From a virus, in the IMG/VR virus record IMGVR_UViG_3300048904_000202, positions 1 to 64,000 of that record: a stretch of DNA of 64,000 nt. One strand, given 5' to 3'. Shown here piece by piece: positions 1 to 11,161 of this stretch. The notes under the pieces are model-generated. The model was not told where the DNA came from, did no database searches, and was given only the letters and a program-made list of their open reading frames with translations. Position 1 is the first letter of the stretch. Every line of letters begins with the position of its first letter. A program made the translations under genes and the position numbers.

Positions 1-1982
1 TCGACACGATCGACAATTTTGCCGATGTTGACCTGTCAGGACAGGTCGATGGTCAGGCGCTGATCCGCGTCGGCGGCGTCTGGAAGCCGGGCAATATCCC
101 GTCATCTGTCCACACCTTCCTTGCGCTTGATGACGTGCCTGACACGTACGGGGCGGCGGGGACGTTCGTTCGCGTCAATGGTGACGGTAATGGCGTCGAA
201 TTTATCGCGATCAATCAGGTGCCCGCCGGTACGGGAACCGAAGGTCAGATTCTGACCAAAGGCACCGGTACCGATTACGCGTGGGGAGATGCGCCTGTTG
301 CGCTGCCCAATGGAGGCACTACGGGGCAGGTCCTGACCAAAGCCTCCGACACGGACGGCGATGCCGAGTGGGCCGAACCTTCGGGAGGCGGCGGAGGCGG
401 AGCGTTGCCCGCTGGTGGAACACCCGGCCAGTTCCTCGCCAAGGCGTCGATTACGGATGGTGACGCGGATTGGGTAGACGCACCCACGGGGAGCGTGCCT
501 AGTGGAGGAACCACGGGTCAGGTATTGACGAAGTTGTCCGACACGGATGGCGATGTTGATTGGGCCGACGTGACGGGTATCGCGGACGGAACGCATTTCA
601 CGTCGCTATACTCGTGGAATCAGGCGGTCGATGGGAACCTCGCCGGAGGCACGACTATCGTCGTCGATGTCTCGGATTACGACGAAATTCTTCTGCTATA
701 CGATCGTGTCACCAAGACAACCGCATCGTCTGAAACGGTGCGATTCAGCACTGACGGCGGCGTCACTTTCGATAGCGGCAACAACTATCTCGTGGATTTG
801 ACCGCTTCGGGCGGCGTCGGCTTCTCGGATAATGCTCTCTATTCCAGTGGTAGCGGTTCGGGCTCGCGTGTGTTTATGTGGCGGGCTTCGAACCTGCGTA
901 GCGCAATTTCACCGAAGCCGGTATTCGGTAACCGGCAAGGCCTCTACGTTGGCTACGCCGCCGTAACGCACGTCCAGTTCACGATCGCTACGACCTACAA
1001 CGGCGGTAGGATCAATGTCCTAGGCCTGACCGCGAACGGTGGTGGCGGCAGTGGTAGCGGCTTGCCCGCAGGCGGTACCACCGGCCAGTTCCTTGCCAAG
1101 GCATCCGGCACTGACGGCGACGCCGATTGGGTGGACGCTCCCACGGGATCGGTACCTAGTGGAGGCACCACCGGTCAGGTCCTGACCAAGGTATCCAATG
1201 CAGATGGTGATGTCGATTGGGCGGATGCCGGTAGTAGTGGCACTCAGCGGGTGCTTGCCTCGGCGCGCATCGATTGCACCGCACCAACCGCACCGGTTGT
1301 ATCCCACGGCAGCAATGTCGCGTCGGTAACGAGGACCGGTACGGGTCGCTATACTGTCACCTTCAATACCGCGCTAGCCGATCTAACCAAAGTCGGGTTC
1401 AACAGCGGCGGCCAGTGGGCGCTTTCGGGCAGCAGCCACAACGGCATGGACGTGACAATCGATATGGCCGCAGGGAAGGGCCTCACGACGACGGAGATCA
1501 ACTTGGTCGCTCACGCCGTCAGTGATGTCGACTCAGCGAACGGTGAAATTTTCGACGCTGACGGATGGTTCTCTTTTGAACTGTACGATGTGACCGCCAC
1601 AGGTGGCGGTTCCGGCGGCGGTGGTGGGCCTGTTACCGAATCAATCATCATCCCGGTCGGCGACGAATCCGCAGCAGTGGTAGCCGGACCGACCCAAGTG
1701 AAATTCCGGATGCCTTACGCTTTCACCGTGACCAAGGTGAAAGCGTCGCTGAACGGTGCATCGAGCAGCGGAAATCCCACCGTGGATATCAATGAGGCGG
1801 GTGTGTCGATTCTTTCGACAAAGCTCTCGATTGACAGCGGCGAGACGACCTCAACGACCGCCACCACTGCTGCTGTGATCTCGGACCCAAGCTTGGCCGA
1901 TGACGCTGAAATCACGATCGACGTCGATATCGCGGGGACGGGCGCAACCGGACTCAAGGTTTACGTGATCGGTCATCAATAA
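1..1982 (+). CDS. Tail fibre protein, 5' end outside the window
   Basis: The frame is open from base 3 to the stop at 1980-1982, so the gene starts before the window and the visible part is about 660 residues. It contains at least six copies of a short module of the type GGTTGQVLTKxSDxDGDxxW, separated by Gly/Ser linkers, and a C-terminal beta-rich domain. Such modules are common in trimeric phage tail fibres that contact the host surface. The stop overlaps the next ATG by one base (TAATG), so the two fibre genes are probably cotranslated. The exact receptor is not deducible. Confidence 0.8.
   Translation, partial: DTIDNFADVDLSGQVDGQALIRVGGVWKPGNIPSSVHTFLALDDVPDTYGAAGTFVRVNGDGNGVEFIAINQVPAGTGTEGQILTKGTGTDYAWGDAPVALPNGGTTGQVLTKASDTDGDAEWAEPSGGGGGGALPAGGTPGQFLAKASITDGDADWVDAPTGSVPSGGTTGQVLTKLSDTDGDVDWADVTGIADGTHFTSLYSWNQAVDGNLAGGTTIVVDVSDYDEILLLYDRVTKTTASSETVRFSTDGGVTFDSGNNYLVDLTASGGVGFSDNALYSSGSGSGSRVFMWRASNLRSAISPKPVFGNRQGLYVGYAAVTHVQFTIATTYNGGRINVLGLTANGGGGSGSGLPAGGTTGQFLAKASGTDGDADWVDAPTGSVPSGGTTGQVLTKVSNADGDVDWADAGSSGTQRVLASARIDCTAPTAPVVSHGSNVASVTRTGTGRYTVTFNTALADLTKVGFNSGGQWALSGSSHNGMDVTIDMAAGKGLTTTEINLVAHAVSDVDSANGEIFDADGWFSFELYDVTATGGGSGGGGGPVTESIIIPVGDESAAVVAGPTQVKFRMPYAFTVTKVKASLNGASSSGNPTVDINEAGVSILSTKLSIDSGETTSTTATTAAVISDPSLADDAEITIDVDIAGTGATGLKVYVIGHQ
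225..1225 (+). repeat. Tail-fibre modular repeats (six imperfect copies)
   Basis: Imperfect in-frame repeats begin near 228, 307, 412, 505, 1066 and 1159. Each encodes Gly-Gly-Thr-x-Gly-Gln-(V/F/I)-Leu-x-Lys and ends in an Asp-Gly-Asp-x-x-Trp core. The copies at 412-570 and 1066-1225 form two near-identical doublets, which points to duplication or recombination within the fibre gene. Confidence 0.8.
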
Positions 1983-3517
1983 TGGGTATGTTCGTTCAAC
2001 CCGGCCGCTTTCATAATTACACGCTCCCCGTTGTGGGGGAAGTGGCAGCGAAGGACTTGGCGTTTGTCTACGACAAGTCCATCGACGTGTTCTCCGGACG
2101 CATCGCAAATCTGGACCGCCTCAACGAGCCATTCGACAGCGATACCGGCCAGTTCTCTCTATCGACGGACGCCACCTTGGGGACTTTCACTGTGGCATCA
2201 GGAATCGGAACTGTCGTGCAAGTCGGCGAACAGGCAACGTTCGTGAGAACGGGGCCAGACGTGACGATGCCGCAAGTATTCGTGCAAGCTGACGTTAATA
2301 AGGTCAGTGGAGCTCCATCAGGCTACGATAGTATGAGCGTCGGTATCGGAAAGGATAATAACAACTTCATCATCGCCAACGTCGATAAGCTCAACAGTAT
2401 TATTCGGGTAATCGCTAAGATAAGTGGGACCTACCACTTCCTCGATGTTCATTCCTATACAGTACCCAGTTCGTTTACTCTGGCCTTATCCATCGTTGGT
2501 AATTCGGCTTGCGCTTGGACGAATGAAGGAAGCGGGTGGGTGTGTCGATCCAAGGCTGATATCAGTTCCTACATAGACTTTCAGACCGCCGTGTATACGG
2601 GATGGAAAAGCTTTATTGGTGTCGCCGCCGGTAACTCGACATCTTGGTCTTTCGACAACTTGATCTTGTCGTATTTCTCCGGCGTCGGCATGCGCGATTT
2701 CGCATTGGTGACTCATGAGGACGGAACGCCGGTCCTGTTTGGCAGCAAGTATCGTCTGACGGCCACTGTGGCGGACCCGAATGCTTGGGGCTATTGGGGC
2801 GTTATCGAGTGGGACCCGGCGACAGAGACGGTCCAGATCGTTGGCATCATCATGACGCAGCGCAGCGGACGTATCGTCGGTGACGTGGCCGGACACATCG
2901 TCAAGAACGATGACAGCAGTTGGCGTTTGGTCATATCCACGTGGGGCAATCCGAGCCTGTCTGACGGCCTAGCAGTCATGCACAAAACGGGCCTTGTCAC
3001 GGACCCTACCACCGGAGCCTCGGTAATAACGGGACTCACTAAACTAACTCTGCCTCTAATCCCCGGCGGCTCCTCAGGCGGATCATACGATGCAATGATA
3101 ATCAAACACGGCGGCCTGTGGTACATCACATATGCCGTGGTCGATAACATCAGCTTCGCCGGGGAGAACTTCTACGTGGCGCTAGCGTCGTCAACGGACA
3201 TGATAACGTTTACCGGAATTGGAGCGGACTCTTCCCGAACGGTTGTAGAAGGGCCTAAGTTCATCAAGGTGAATACTGTGCCGTATATCATTGGTGGCGG
3301 TCGTGGACGGCAACCAGTATATGATTTGACCATGACGTACCTTGGAAACCCGACGTTCGATGTCGGATTATACACCGGTACGGATACGCAACCCCATGTT
3401 TCTACTGCACCGATCAGCGTAGATCGTGTCGCCTTTACGTGGGATGACACGAAATTCGGTGGACAGAGTTTTACGTGGGGCCGCTTACTTATCTACAAAG
3501 CGCCGAGATACACTTAA
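1982..3517 (+). CDS. Tail-associated beta-propeller-like protein (possible glycosidase fold)
   Basis: 511 residues starting with ATG in the TAATG junction. The N-terminal third is beta-rich and fibre-like. From about residue 230 the pattern (VTHEDGTPVLFGSKYRL, EGPKFIKVNTVPYIIGGG, GGSYDAMIIKHGGLWYITYA) resembles the five-bladed propellers of GH43-type glycosidases or sialidase-like proteins, with repeated (S/G)-x-D and W-Y blades. It could be a receptor-binding protein that cleaves or binds a surface glycan. Catalytic acids were not assigned, so enzymatic activity is an inference. Confidence 0.6.
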   Translation: MGMFVQPGRFHNYTLPVVGEVAAKDLAFVYDKSIDVFSGRIANLDRLNEPFDSDTGQFSLSTDATLGTFTVASGIGTVVQVGEQATFVRTGPDVTMPQVFVQADVNKVSGAPSGYDSMSVGIGKDNNNFIIANVDKLNSIIRVIAKISGTYHFLDVHSYTVPSSFTLALSIVGNSACAWTNEGSGWVCRSKADISSYIDFQTAVYTGWKSFIGVAAGNSTSWSFDNLILSYFSGVGMRDFALVTHEDGTPVLFGSKYRLTATVADPNAWGYWGVIEWDPATETVQIVGIIMTQRSGRIVGDVAGHIVKNDDSSWRLVISTWGNPSLSDGLAVMHKTGLVTDPTTGASVITGLTKLTLPLIPGGSSGGSYDAMIIKHGGLWYITYAVVDNISFAGENFYVALASSTDMITFTGIGADSSRTVVEGPKFIKVNTVPYIIGGGRGRQPVYDLTMTYLGNPTFDVGLYTGTDTQPHVSTAPISVDRVAFTWDDTKFGGQSFTWGRLLIYKAPRYT

Positions 3518-3527
3518 GGACATCTCA

Positions 3528-4364
3528 ATGAATATTTCCAACCACCTCCTCGAAGGGGTGGCCTTCCAGCGCTCGCCGAATGTCAGCGGAATGATGTCTC
3601 CGACTGGCGTCATCATGCACTACACGGCAGGCTACACCGGAGCTAGCGCCATCGCCTCGCTCACCAATCCGACCGCCAAGGTATCGGCGCATCTCGTGAT
3701 CGACCGCGATGGCACGATCACGCAGCTTGTCCCGTTCAATCGCGTCGCGTGGCACGCCGGACCCTCGATCCTCGACGGGATCAAGAACTGCAATGATTTT
3801 TGCATCGGCATCGAGTTCGTCAATCCGGGCTGGTTCAAGATGGGTCCGAACGGCGCAGTTATCGACGCCTACAATCATACGCTATCAGCAGCCGAGCGCG
3901 CCAAGTTCGATATGTCGATCGTCGCGCCGAATGCCCGTGTCGGCGGCGGCAATCTCATCTGGCCGAGATACACGGATGCGCAGATCGTTGCCGGGATGGC
4001 CGCGTTCAAGGCGATCATCGCGAATTACAAGATCGCTCACATCGCAGGCCACGAACAGATCGATACACGCGGCTGGAAAACCGATCCGGGAATTGCGTTC
4101 CCGATGGGCGACTTCAAGGCGGCGCTGCACGGTACTTCGGTGCCCGATCGCTCGGCCGGTCTGGAACGCATGGCGAGCAAGTTCCTCGTGAACATGCCCA
4201 AGCTCAATGTCCGCGCCCAGCCGAACGCCAGTGCGTCGGTGATCACCGTACTGTCCGGAGGAAGCGAGGTCGTCTTGGTCAAGGACCTCGGCGCGTGGAG
4301 CCTCGTCGAATACGCCCCCGGCAAGCAAGGCTACGTCGCCGACCAGTATCTTCGGAAGGAATAA
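3528..4364 (+). CDS. Endolysin: N-acetylmuramoyl-L-alanine amidase with SH3 domain
   Basis: 278 residues. The ATG at 3528 follows an AAGGA site; an upstream in-frame extension lies inside the previous gene. Residues 1-190 form a PGRP/Amidase_2 domain with zinc ligands visible in VIMHYTAG and in IAGHEQID followed by KTDPG (the AmpD-type His...His...Lys-x-Asp pattern). It should cut the amide bond between MurNAc and the stem peptide. Residues about 215-278 are a bacterial SH3 wall-binding domain (NVRAQPNASASVITVL, GYVADQYL). It is followed directly by the spanin pair, forming a lysis cassette. No signal peptide or holin was recognised. Confidence 0.9.
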   Translation: MNISNHLLEGVAFQRSPNVSGMMSPTGVIMHYTAGYTGASAIASLTNPTAKVSAHLVIDRDGTITQLVPFNRVAWHAGPSILDGIKNCNDFCIGIEFVNPGWFKMGPNGAVIDAYNHTLSAAERAKFDMSIVAPNARVGGGNLIWPRYTDAQIVAGMAAFKAIIANYKIAHIAGHEQIDTRGWKTDPGIAFPMGDFKAALHGTSVPDRSAGLERMASKFLVNMPKLNVRAQPNASASVITVLSGGSEVVLVKDLGAWSLVEYAPGKQGYVADQYLRKE

Positions 4365-4366
4365 TC

Positions 4367-4795
4367 ATGGAACCCATCGAATGGGCACTCATCGGTAAAA
4401 AGATCGGTGGGTTCTTCAAGTCCAAGTGGCTGTACATCGCGTTGGCCGTCATCGCGGTAGGTGGGGGCACCTACTTGTACCTCCAGCATGACAAGAAGGA
4501 AGCGGTGACCACGGCCGTCAAAGCGGCCGACACCACCGCGACCATCAAGTCTCAGGCGGCCGACATCGTCGTCACTACCCGAAACCAAGCCGTCGACCAG
4601 AAGATGGATCGACTCAAAGTCCAGACCGTGAAGGATTTCACCAATGCACGAGCAACTCTCCAAGCCGCGCCCGCGTCGGATCGCGATGCTCAAGCCCCTC
4701 GTGTCATCATTGATACTATCAATGACCTTGACCGCCTGCGGGCTGGGCGCGACGACGCGGGTACAGTTTCTAACACCGAAGTTCCGGCCGGATGA
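4367..4795 (+). CDS. i-spanin (Rz-like) inner membrane lysis protein
   Basis: 142 residues beginning two bases after the endolysin stop, with the endolysin's AAGGA end as ribosome site. One N-terminal transmembrane segment (WLYIALAVIAVGGGTYLYL) is followed by a hydrophilic, Ala/Lys/Asp-rich region likely to form a periplasmic coiled coil. Together with the lipoprotein overlapping it in another frame, this is the classic Rz/Rz1 architecture that fuses inner and outer membranes at the end of lysis. The call rests on topology and position rather than sequence identity. Confidence 0.75.
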   Translation: MEPIEWALIGKKIGGFFKSKWLYIALAVIAVGGGTYLYLQHDKKEAVTTAVKAADTTATIKSQAADIVVTTRNQAVDQKMDRLKVQTVKDFTNARATLQAAPASDRDAQAPRVIIDTINDLDRLRAGRDDAGTVSNTEVPAG

Positions 4796-5015
4796 ACTGG
4801 TCTGCATGGACGCGCCGCGCGGTCAGTTGCCGCCGACCGCGTCCAATGGGGATGTCTCCTCACGGATCATCGGCAATGATGAAGCCGGCGAGGACTGCCG
4901 TCAGAAGCTCGCCCGCGTCCGGATGAAGACGGAAGTCTTCGACGATGTCGTTGCCCAACTCAACGCCGGAAAAGACCCGTCCAAGCCGGCGAAGACCAAG
5001 AGGGACAAGAAGTGA
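4644..5015 (+). CDS. o-spanin (Rz1-like) outer membrane lipoprotein
   Basis: 123 residues starting inside the i-spanin gene in a different frame, after an AAGGA site. The basic n-region, hydrophobic stretch and lipobox LTAC-G place the lipidated Cys at about residue 32; an internal ATG at 4686 would give a shorter signal peptide. The remainder is polar with a Lys-rich tail. Overlapping out-of-frame genes with an N-terminal TM partner and a lipoprotein are diagnostic for two-component spanins. The stop overlaps the thyX GTG start (GTGA). Confidence 0.8.
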   Translation: MHEQLSKPRPRRIAMLKPLVSSLILSMTLTACGLGATTRVQFLTPKFRPDELVCMDAPRGQLPPTASNGDVSSRIIGNDEAGEDCRQKLARVRMKTEVFDDVVAQLNAGKDPSKPAKTKRDKK

Positions 5016-5920
5016 ACGCTCCGATCGTAATCCCGTCTGCACCCAAGCCGATCGAGTTCGTCCCCCTGTCGCCGTTGATCTCGGCCGTCGTTCTGGCGGA
5101 CTCGATCACGGCCGAAGGCGTGCGGCTGACAACCCTCGAACTCGTCTATCCGCGCTTCATCCACTCGGAGTTCATGACGCACCGGGTGTTCTCGAAGAAC
5201 GCGGCATCGAGTCGCGCCATCCCGTGGAAGCGGATGAAGCAGATGCTCCGGGATAACCCGGCCGTGCCGGCGTCTTGGCGCATGAACGAAGGTGGCATGC
5301 AGGGCTTCACCGTCGCCAACGAAGCCGTCACTCAGCAGGCTGAGCAGATTTGGCTTGGGCTGATGGAGCAGGCGATTGATCACGCCGACAAGATGGACGC
5401 GCTGGGCATCCATAAGCAGACCGTCAATCGCATGGTCGAGCCGTGGGTCCATATGAAGACCGTCATGACTGGCGTCTACTTCGACAATTTCGAAGTCCTT
5501 CGCGATCACGAAATGGCCGATCCCACGATCGAGGCGCTGGCCAAGGCGATCAAGGCGGCCCGTGCCGCATCGACGCCCAAGCAGCTTGCGGTAGGAGAGT
5601 GGCATCTGCCGTATATTTCCGATGATGATCTGGCGACGCTCGGGATCGAGAACGCCAAGCAGGTGTCGGCCGCTCGGTGCGCTCGCGTCAGCTACAACAA
5701 CATGTCTGGTAAGGTCTCGACGCTGGATGAGGATCAGGCGCTGTTCAATCGCCTACTGGTCGATCAGCCGATCCACGCGAGCCCAGCCGAGCATCAGGCG
5801 ACGCCGGACTGGAAGGAAGCGGGCGACTACCAGAACCGCCATCGGTGGGGAAATCTCGCCGGCTGGCAGCAGCACCGCAAGTTCCTCAAGTTCGAGAACA
5901 TGGACACTCCGATCATTTGA
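5012..5920 (+). CDS. thyX: Flavin-dependent thymidylate synthase ThyX
   Basis: 302 residues with a GTG start overlapping the spanin stop. The ThyX signature is present as HRVFSKNAASSR (the RHRxxSxNxxSxR-type motif that binds FAD and dUMP), with further conserved segments AARCARVSY and HASPAEHQATPD. The enzyme makes dTMP from dUMP using methylene-tetrahydrofolate and FADH2, and complements the phage ribonucleotide reductase further along. Alternative thymidylate synthases (ThyA) lack this motif, so the assignment is firm. Confidence 0.93.
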   Translation: MNAPIVIPSAPKPIEFVPLSPLISAVVLADSITAEGVRLTTLELVYPRFIHSEFMTHRVFSKNAASSRAIPWKRMKQMLRDNPAVPASWRMNEGGMQGFTVANEAVTQQAEQIWLGLMEQAIDHADKMDALGIHKQTVNRMVEPWVHMKTVMTGVYFDNFEVLRDHEMADPTIEALAKAIKAARAASTPKQLAVGEWHLPYISDDDLATLGIENAKQVSAARCARVSYNNMSGKVSTLDEDQALFNRLLVDQPIHASPAEHQATPDWKEAGDYQNRHRWGNLAGWQQHRKFLKFENMDTPII

Positions 5921-5938
5921 TCGGTGGTGTTAGGCTAA

Positions 5939-8148
<2,210 letters not shown>

Positions 8149-8149
<1 letters not shown>

Positions 8150-8346
8150 TGCTCGATTTCATCATCAACATCGGCTGGGCGCTTGGCGCGATAGTCGCAA
8201 TCATCGCCGTATTGGTAGCCGCCTTCTGGCTCTGGGATCAGGGCATCGTGAAGGTCATCCTGTTCTTCGCTGCCTGCCTTGCAGCCGTTGGCCTCGTTCT
8301 CTGGGAAATCGCCATGTTCGGCGGTTGGGTGAGGGGTCTTTTCTGA
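8149..8346 (+). CDS. Small two-helix membrane protein
   Basis: 65 residues; the ATG overlaps the ligA stop (TGATG). Almost the whole protein is hydrophobic, with segments near residues 8-28 and 35-58. No family was recognised. Two TM helices would fit a holin, but it lies far from the endolysin and nothing else supports that role. Confidence 0.65.
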
Positions 8347-8477
8347 TGTGCCCCAACCATGGAATCCTCAACGTGGATACCGGACTCTGCAACCAGACGC
8401 TCGCGTTCATGGCCGCGATCGTGACGACGATTGTCGTTTGCACGATCATCTACCTCCTCCCCGAGGAGCGCTTCTGA
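8346..8477 (+). CDS. Tiny single-span membrane protein
   Basis: 43 residues, overlapping its neighbours by TGATG at both ends. It has three Cys, two of them (CPNHG, LCNQ) in the polar N-terminus, and one C-terminal membrane segment (FMAAIVTTIVVCTIIYLL). No function is assigned. Confidence 0.6.
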   Translation: MCPNHGILNVDTGLCNQTLAFMAAIVTTIVVCTIIYLLPEERF

Positions 8478-8671
8478 TGTACCGCGTCCACATCATGGCA
8501 CGCTGGCCGCAGGTGTTCGACACTCTGGCCGGCGCCATCGGCTACATCCGCAACACTGCCGGTCTGTGGTACGCGCTTGAAGAGAAGAACGCGGACGGAC
8601 CGTGGCGTTGGCTCGTGGGCGCGTGGGAATCGCGCGACCGAGGCCAAGACGGTGTCGAGGACCGTTCCTGA
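8477..8671 (+). CDS. Hypothetical protein
   Basis: 64 residues in the chain of TGATG-coupled small genes after ligA. Trp- and Arg-rich with a WYALEEKNADGPWRWLVGAW segment typical of small beta-sheet phage proteins. Family not recognised. Confidence 0.65.
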   Translation: MYRVHIMARWPQVFDTLAGAIGYIRNTAGLWYALEEKNADGPWRWLVGAWESRDRGQDGVEDRS

Positions 8672-8850
8672 TGGCACGTCTGCAAGGCCGCGCCCGCGTT
8701 GATCAACTCCGCGCCGAGGGAAAAGGTACGTGGGAGATCAGCCGCACCCTGAAACGAGAGAAGCTGGAGGATGCGATCCTCGACATCCGCGACATCGCCG
8801 ACGTGAAGAGCGTCCTCGAACAAATGCTCAAAGAGATGGTGATCCACTGA
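8671..8850 (+). CDS. Hypothetical small helical protein
   Basis: 59 residues, TGATG-coupled on both sides. Predicted helical and charged (VDQLRAEG, LEDAILDIRDIADVKSVLEQM). Family not recognised. Confidence 0.6.
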   Translation: MARLQGRARVDQLRAEGKGTWEISRTLKREKLEDAILDIRDIADVKSVLEQMLKEMVIH

Positions 8851-9272
8851 TGACCGACGAACAGCACATGGCCGGTGCGGCGACACTGCTGGAGGTTGCA
8901 GGTACGCTGTACCGGGCCGCCAACGTCGCCGACCAGCTTGTGATCCTCCACCCGGACATCCCGTCGATCGCGCATTACGCCGCGCTTCGCCGCAAGCAGG
9001 CGGATGCCCATCTCGCCGCCGCCGAGGCGCTGGAGGACATGCCGCCGGCCGATGTCTTCTATCTGGAGGACGGCAAGCTCGGGTCGCAATACTCGATCCC
9101 GATGATTCTGACCTGCCCGTCCTGCGGCGAGCGTCACATCGACGAGGCGGCGTTCGAGAAGGTCGCCCATCACACCCACGCATGTCAGGGCTGCGGCATG
9201 GTCTGGCGGCCGGCGAAGGTCAACACCCACGGCGTCCGGTTCCTGCCGGGCTACACGAACGAGACGAACTGA
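8850..9272 (+). CDS. Zinc-ribbon hypothetical protein
   Basis: 140 residues. The N-terminal half is helical; the C-terminal half has two Cys pairs (CPSCGERH and CQGCGMVW) with intervening His residues, forming a likely zinc ribbon. It is TGATG-coupled to both neighbours. A nucleic-acid or protein-binding role is possible but not shown. Confidence 0.7.
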   Translation: MTDEQHMAGAATLLEVAGTLYRAANVADQLVILHPDIPSIAHYAALRRKQADAHLAAAEALEDMPPADVFYLEDGKLGSQYSIPMILTCPSCGERHIDEAAFEKVAHHTHACQGCGMVWRPAKVNTHGVRFLPGYTNETN

Positions 9273-9649
9273 TGCAGATCGAGATCATCAAGGTCCCCAA
9301 ACAGAAGTCGTGGGGCATCTCTCCAAACCGCGACAAGTACGGTCACATCCATACCGGCTACGTTGGCTACATGTCGACCTGTGCGGAGGAAGTGGGAACC
9401 AACGCGATCATCACGGGAGACTTCCACATCGACGGGATGTCGCGCGGTCGATCGGCAGCTAACTTCAACGGCCACTTTCGGGGCCACGAGGAGGCGGGGT
9501 ACCAGCTTGGTATGTCGGGAACCGTTGATCTTCTTCTGTTGCTACAGGCGGATGATCACTTCCACATCGTCGACGGTTACATCCGGGGAACATGGACGTT
9601 CGCCAAGCAGGGCGAGTCGATCTTCCTCAAGCCGCATGTTGGCGCGTGA
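9272..9649 (+). CDS. Hypothetical protein
   Basis: 125 residues, ATG coupled to the previous stop. A beta-rich protein with several His and Gly residues (GHIHTGYVGYM, GHFRGHEEAGYQ). No motif was recognised; the position in the early small-gene run suggests a host-takeover or accessory role. Confidence 0.65.
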   Translation: MQIEIIKVPKQKSWGISPNRDKYGHIHTGYVGYMSTCAEEVGTNAIITGDFHIDGMSRGRSAANFNGHFRGHEEAGYQLGMSGTVDLLLLLQADDHFHIVDGYIRGTWTFAKQGESIFLKPHVGA

Positions 9650-10047
9650 TGGGTGACCTTCCTGACGACTTCTGCCGCGACTGCGGCGTCCACCATCCGG
9701 AACTCGAAGACTGCGACGCATATGCGCTGATGCCGGTCGATCCGAGGTGGAAGCCGAAACCCAAGCCGGCGCCGCCGGTGGCAGCGTTGGTGGAACCATG
9801 GGCTGGCGAGCGCGGTGGACCGATCCCTCGCGGATACGCCGTCGTGAAGAAGCGCCGGACGGATGGTATGGTCATGATGATCTTCGGCTTCTTCCGGGAT
9901 CGCGACGCAGCCTACGCCTACTGCGCCAACGCTAACGAGTGGTACGGCGAGGGACATCCGCTGACACCGCTGGAGGTTATTGGCGACATCCTGATCGAGC
10001 CGCGTCTGTTTCCCGTCGAGTCGCTTCGTCGCGCCTCGCGGCGTTAG
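9649..10047 (+). CDS. Hypothetical protein with N-terminal Cys/His cluster
   Basis: 132 residues. The N-terminus (FCRDCGVHHPELEDC) could bind zinc, and is followed by a Pro/Lys linker and a globular C-terminal part. TGATG-coupled to the upstream gene. No family recognised. Confidence 0.65.
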   Translation: MGDLPDDFCRDCGVHHPELEDCDAYALMPVDPRWKPKPKPAPPVAALVEPWAGERGGPIPRGYAVVKKRRTDGMVMMIFGFFRDRDAAYAYCANANEWYGEGHPLTPLEVIGDILIEPRLFPVESLRRASRR

Positions 10048-10071
10048 TCTAAATCAACACGAGTACGATAA

Positions 10072-10596
10072 GTGTCACTCATCATCCCCAAGTTCTGCGA
10101 AAATTGCGGCAAGCAATATATCCTGACGCAGATCGCCGATCCTTACCGCGAGGAGGACGGCTCCCACGAGTGCCGCTTCTGTGGTCACAAGCGGTGGGAC
10201 AACCCACTGCCGGTCGTGGTCTGTGTCCAGTCGGTCGCCCACTGGTCCGGAGGGCTTGCCATCGCCCGCCGCGCGATCGAGCCCCGGATCGGAACGTGGA
10301 ACCTGATCGGCGGCCACATCAGCAACGGCGAGACGGCCGAGGAAGCAGCTATCCGAGAGTGGCGCGAGGAGACCAGCATCGAACCCGGCCGCGTCACCGG
10401 GCTCAGCAGCAGCTACGCCAACGGCAAGGGCCACATACTAATCGCCGTCCATTTCACACCGATCCCTTACGATCGCTGGCAGGAAGCGCGGCTGTGTAAG
10501 GAGAACGACGCCTTCTCCCTGTGGTTCGGGGCGCCCTGCGATCCCGTCCTCGGATTTCCCATCCATCAAGAAATAGCCAAGCGCTGGAAGGCTTGA
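10072..10596 (+). CDS. NUDIX hydrolase with N-terminal zinc ribbon
   Basis: 174 residues from a GTG start. The N-terminus has CxxC pairs (CENCG, CRFCG) as in NudC-type NUDIX proteins. The Nudix box is recognisable at about residues 80-103 (G-x5-E-x7-REWREET), except that the usual final Gly is Ser. It probably hydrolyses a nucleoside diphosphate linked to another group, for example NADH, ADP-ribose or a modified NTP. The substrate cannot be told from the sequence. Confidence 0.85.
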   Translation: MSLIIPKFCENCGKQYILTQIADPYREEDGSHECRFCGHKRWDNPLPVVVCVQSVAHWSGGLAIARRAIEPRIGTWNLIGGHISNGETAEEAAIREWREETSIEPGRVTGLSSSYANGKGHILIAVHFTPIPYDRWQEARLCKENDAFSLWFGAPCDPVLGFPIHQEIAKRWKA

Positions 10597-10598
10597 AC

Positions 10599-10970
10599 AT
10601 GTACAATGTCATCGGCGGCGTCTGGACCGACACCACCTTCACCGAGATCGTCCCCGGCACCGAGGAAGAGTACGGCCCATTCGAGAGCTACGACGAGGCC
10701 GTCAAGGTCTGGCGCGGCCGTATGGGCTGGATGGTCGATACCTGTGAACATCGGCTGTTCATTGTCCAGATCGGCATCGATTTCGCAGATGCCGAGCGCA
10801 TACTCGCCCGCACAGGCGTATTTGACGAACAACCAAATTTCGGCACGCGGACGCCTGAGCCGTCCCTGCGAACGCTGGTCTATGCCTACTACAGCACCTA
10901 TTTCCGGGCGGACGACAGCGAACGACTGACGGACGAATATTTCGCCGCTCTGACCCCGCTGCTCGCATGA
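10599..10970 (+). CDS. Hypothetical protein
   Basis: 123 residues with an ATG preceded by GGAAGG. Acidic and rich in aromatic residues. No domain recognised. Its stop overlaps the next start (ATGA). Confidence 0.65.
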   Translation: MYNVIGGVWTDTTFTEIVPGTEEEYGPFESYDEAVKVWRGRMGWMVDTCEHRLFIVQIGIDFADAERILARTGVFDEQPNFGTRTPEPSLRTLVYAYYSTYFRADDSERLTDEYFAALTPLLA

Positions 10971-11161
10971 CCTACGACCCTGATCCCAACGTCATGCGGA
11001 TGATGACTTCCGAAGAAATGGCCGTTGTCGAGGCAGGCGCGCGCGCCGGCCGAGCTGGTGAGCCGATCGAGGCCAATCCGCACCCTGAGAAGAGTGACCC
11101 ATGGTTCTCGTGGCGCTCGGGATGGCGTCGGCCGTCCATGTACATCGGAGACGAAGCATGA
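10967..11161 (+). CDS. Hypothetical protein
   Basis: 64 residues, ATGA-coupled to both neighbours. Hydrophilic, with an Ala/Gly/Arg segment (EAGARAGRAGEP) and a Trp-containing basic patch (WFSWRSGWRRP). Family unknown. Confidence 0.55.
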   Translation: MTYDPDPNVMRMMTSEEMAVVEAGARAGRAGEPIEANPHPEKSDPWFSWRSGWRRPSMYIGDEA

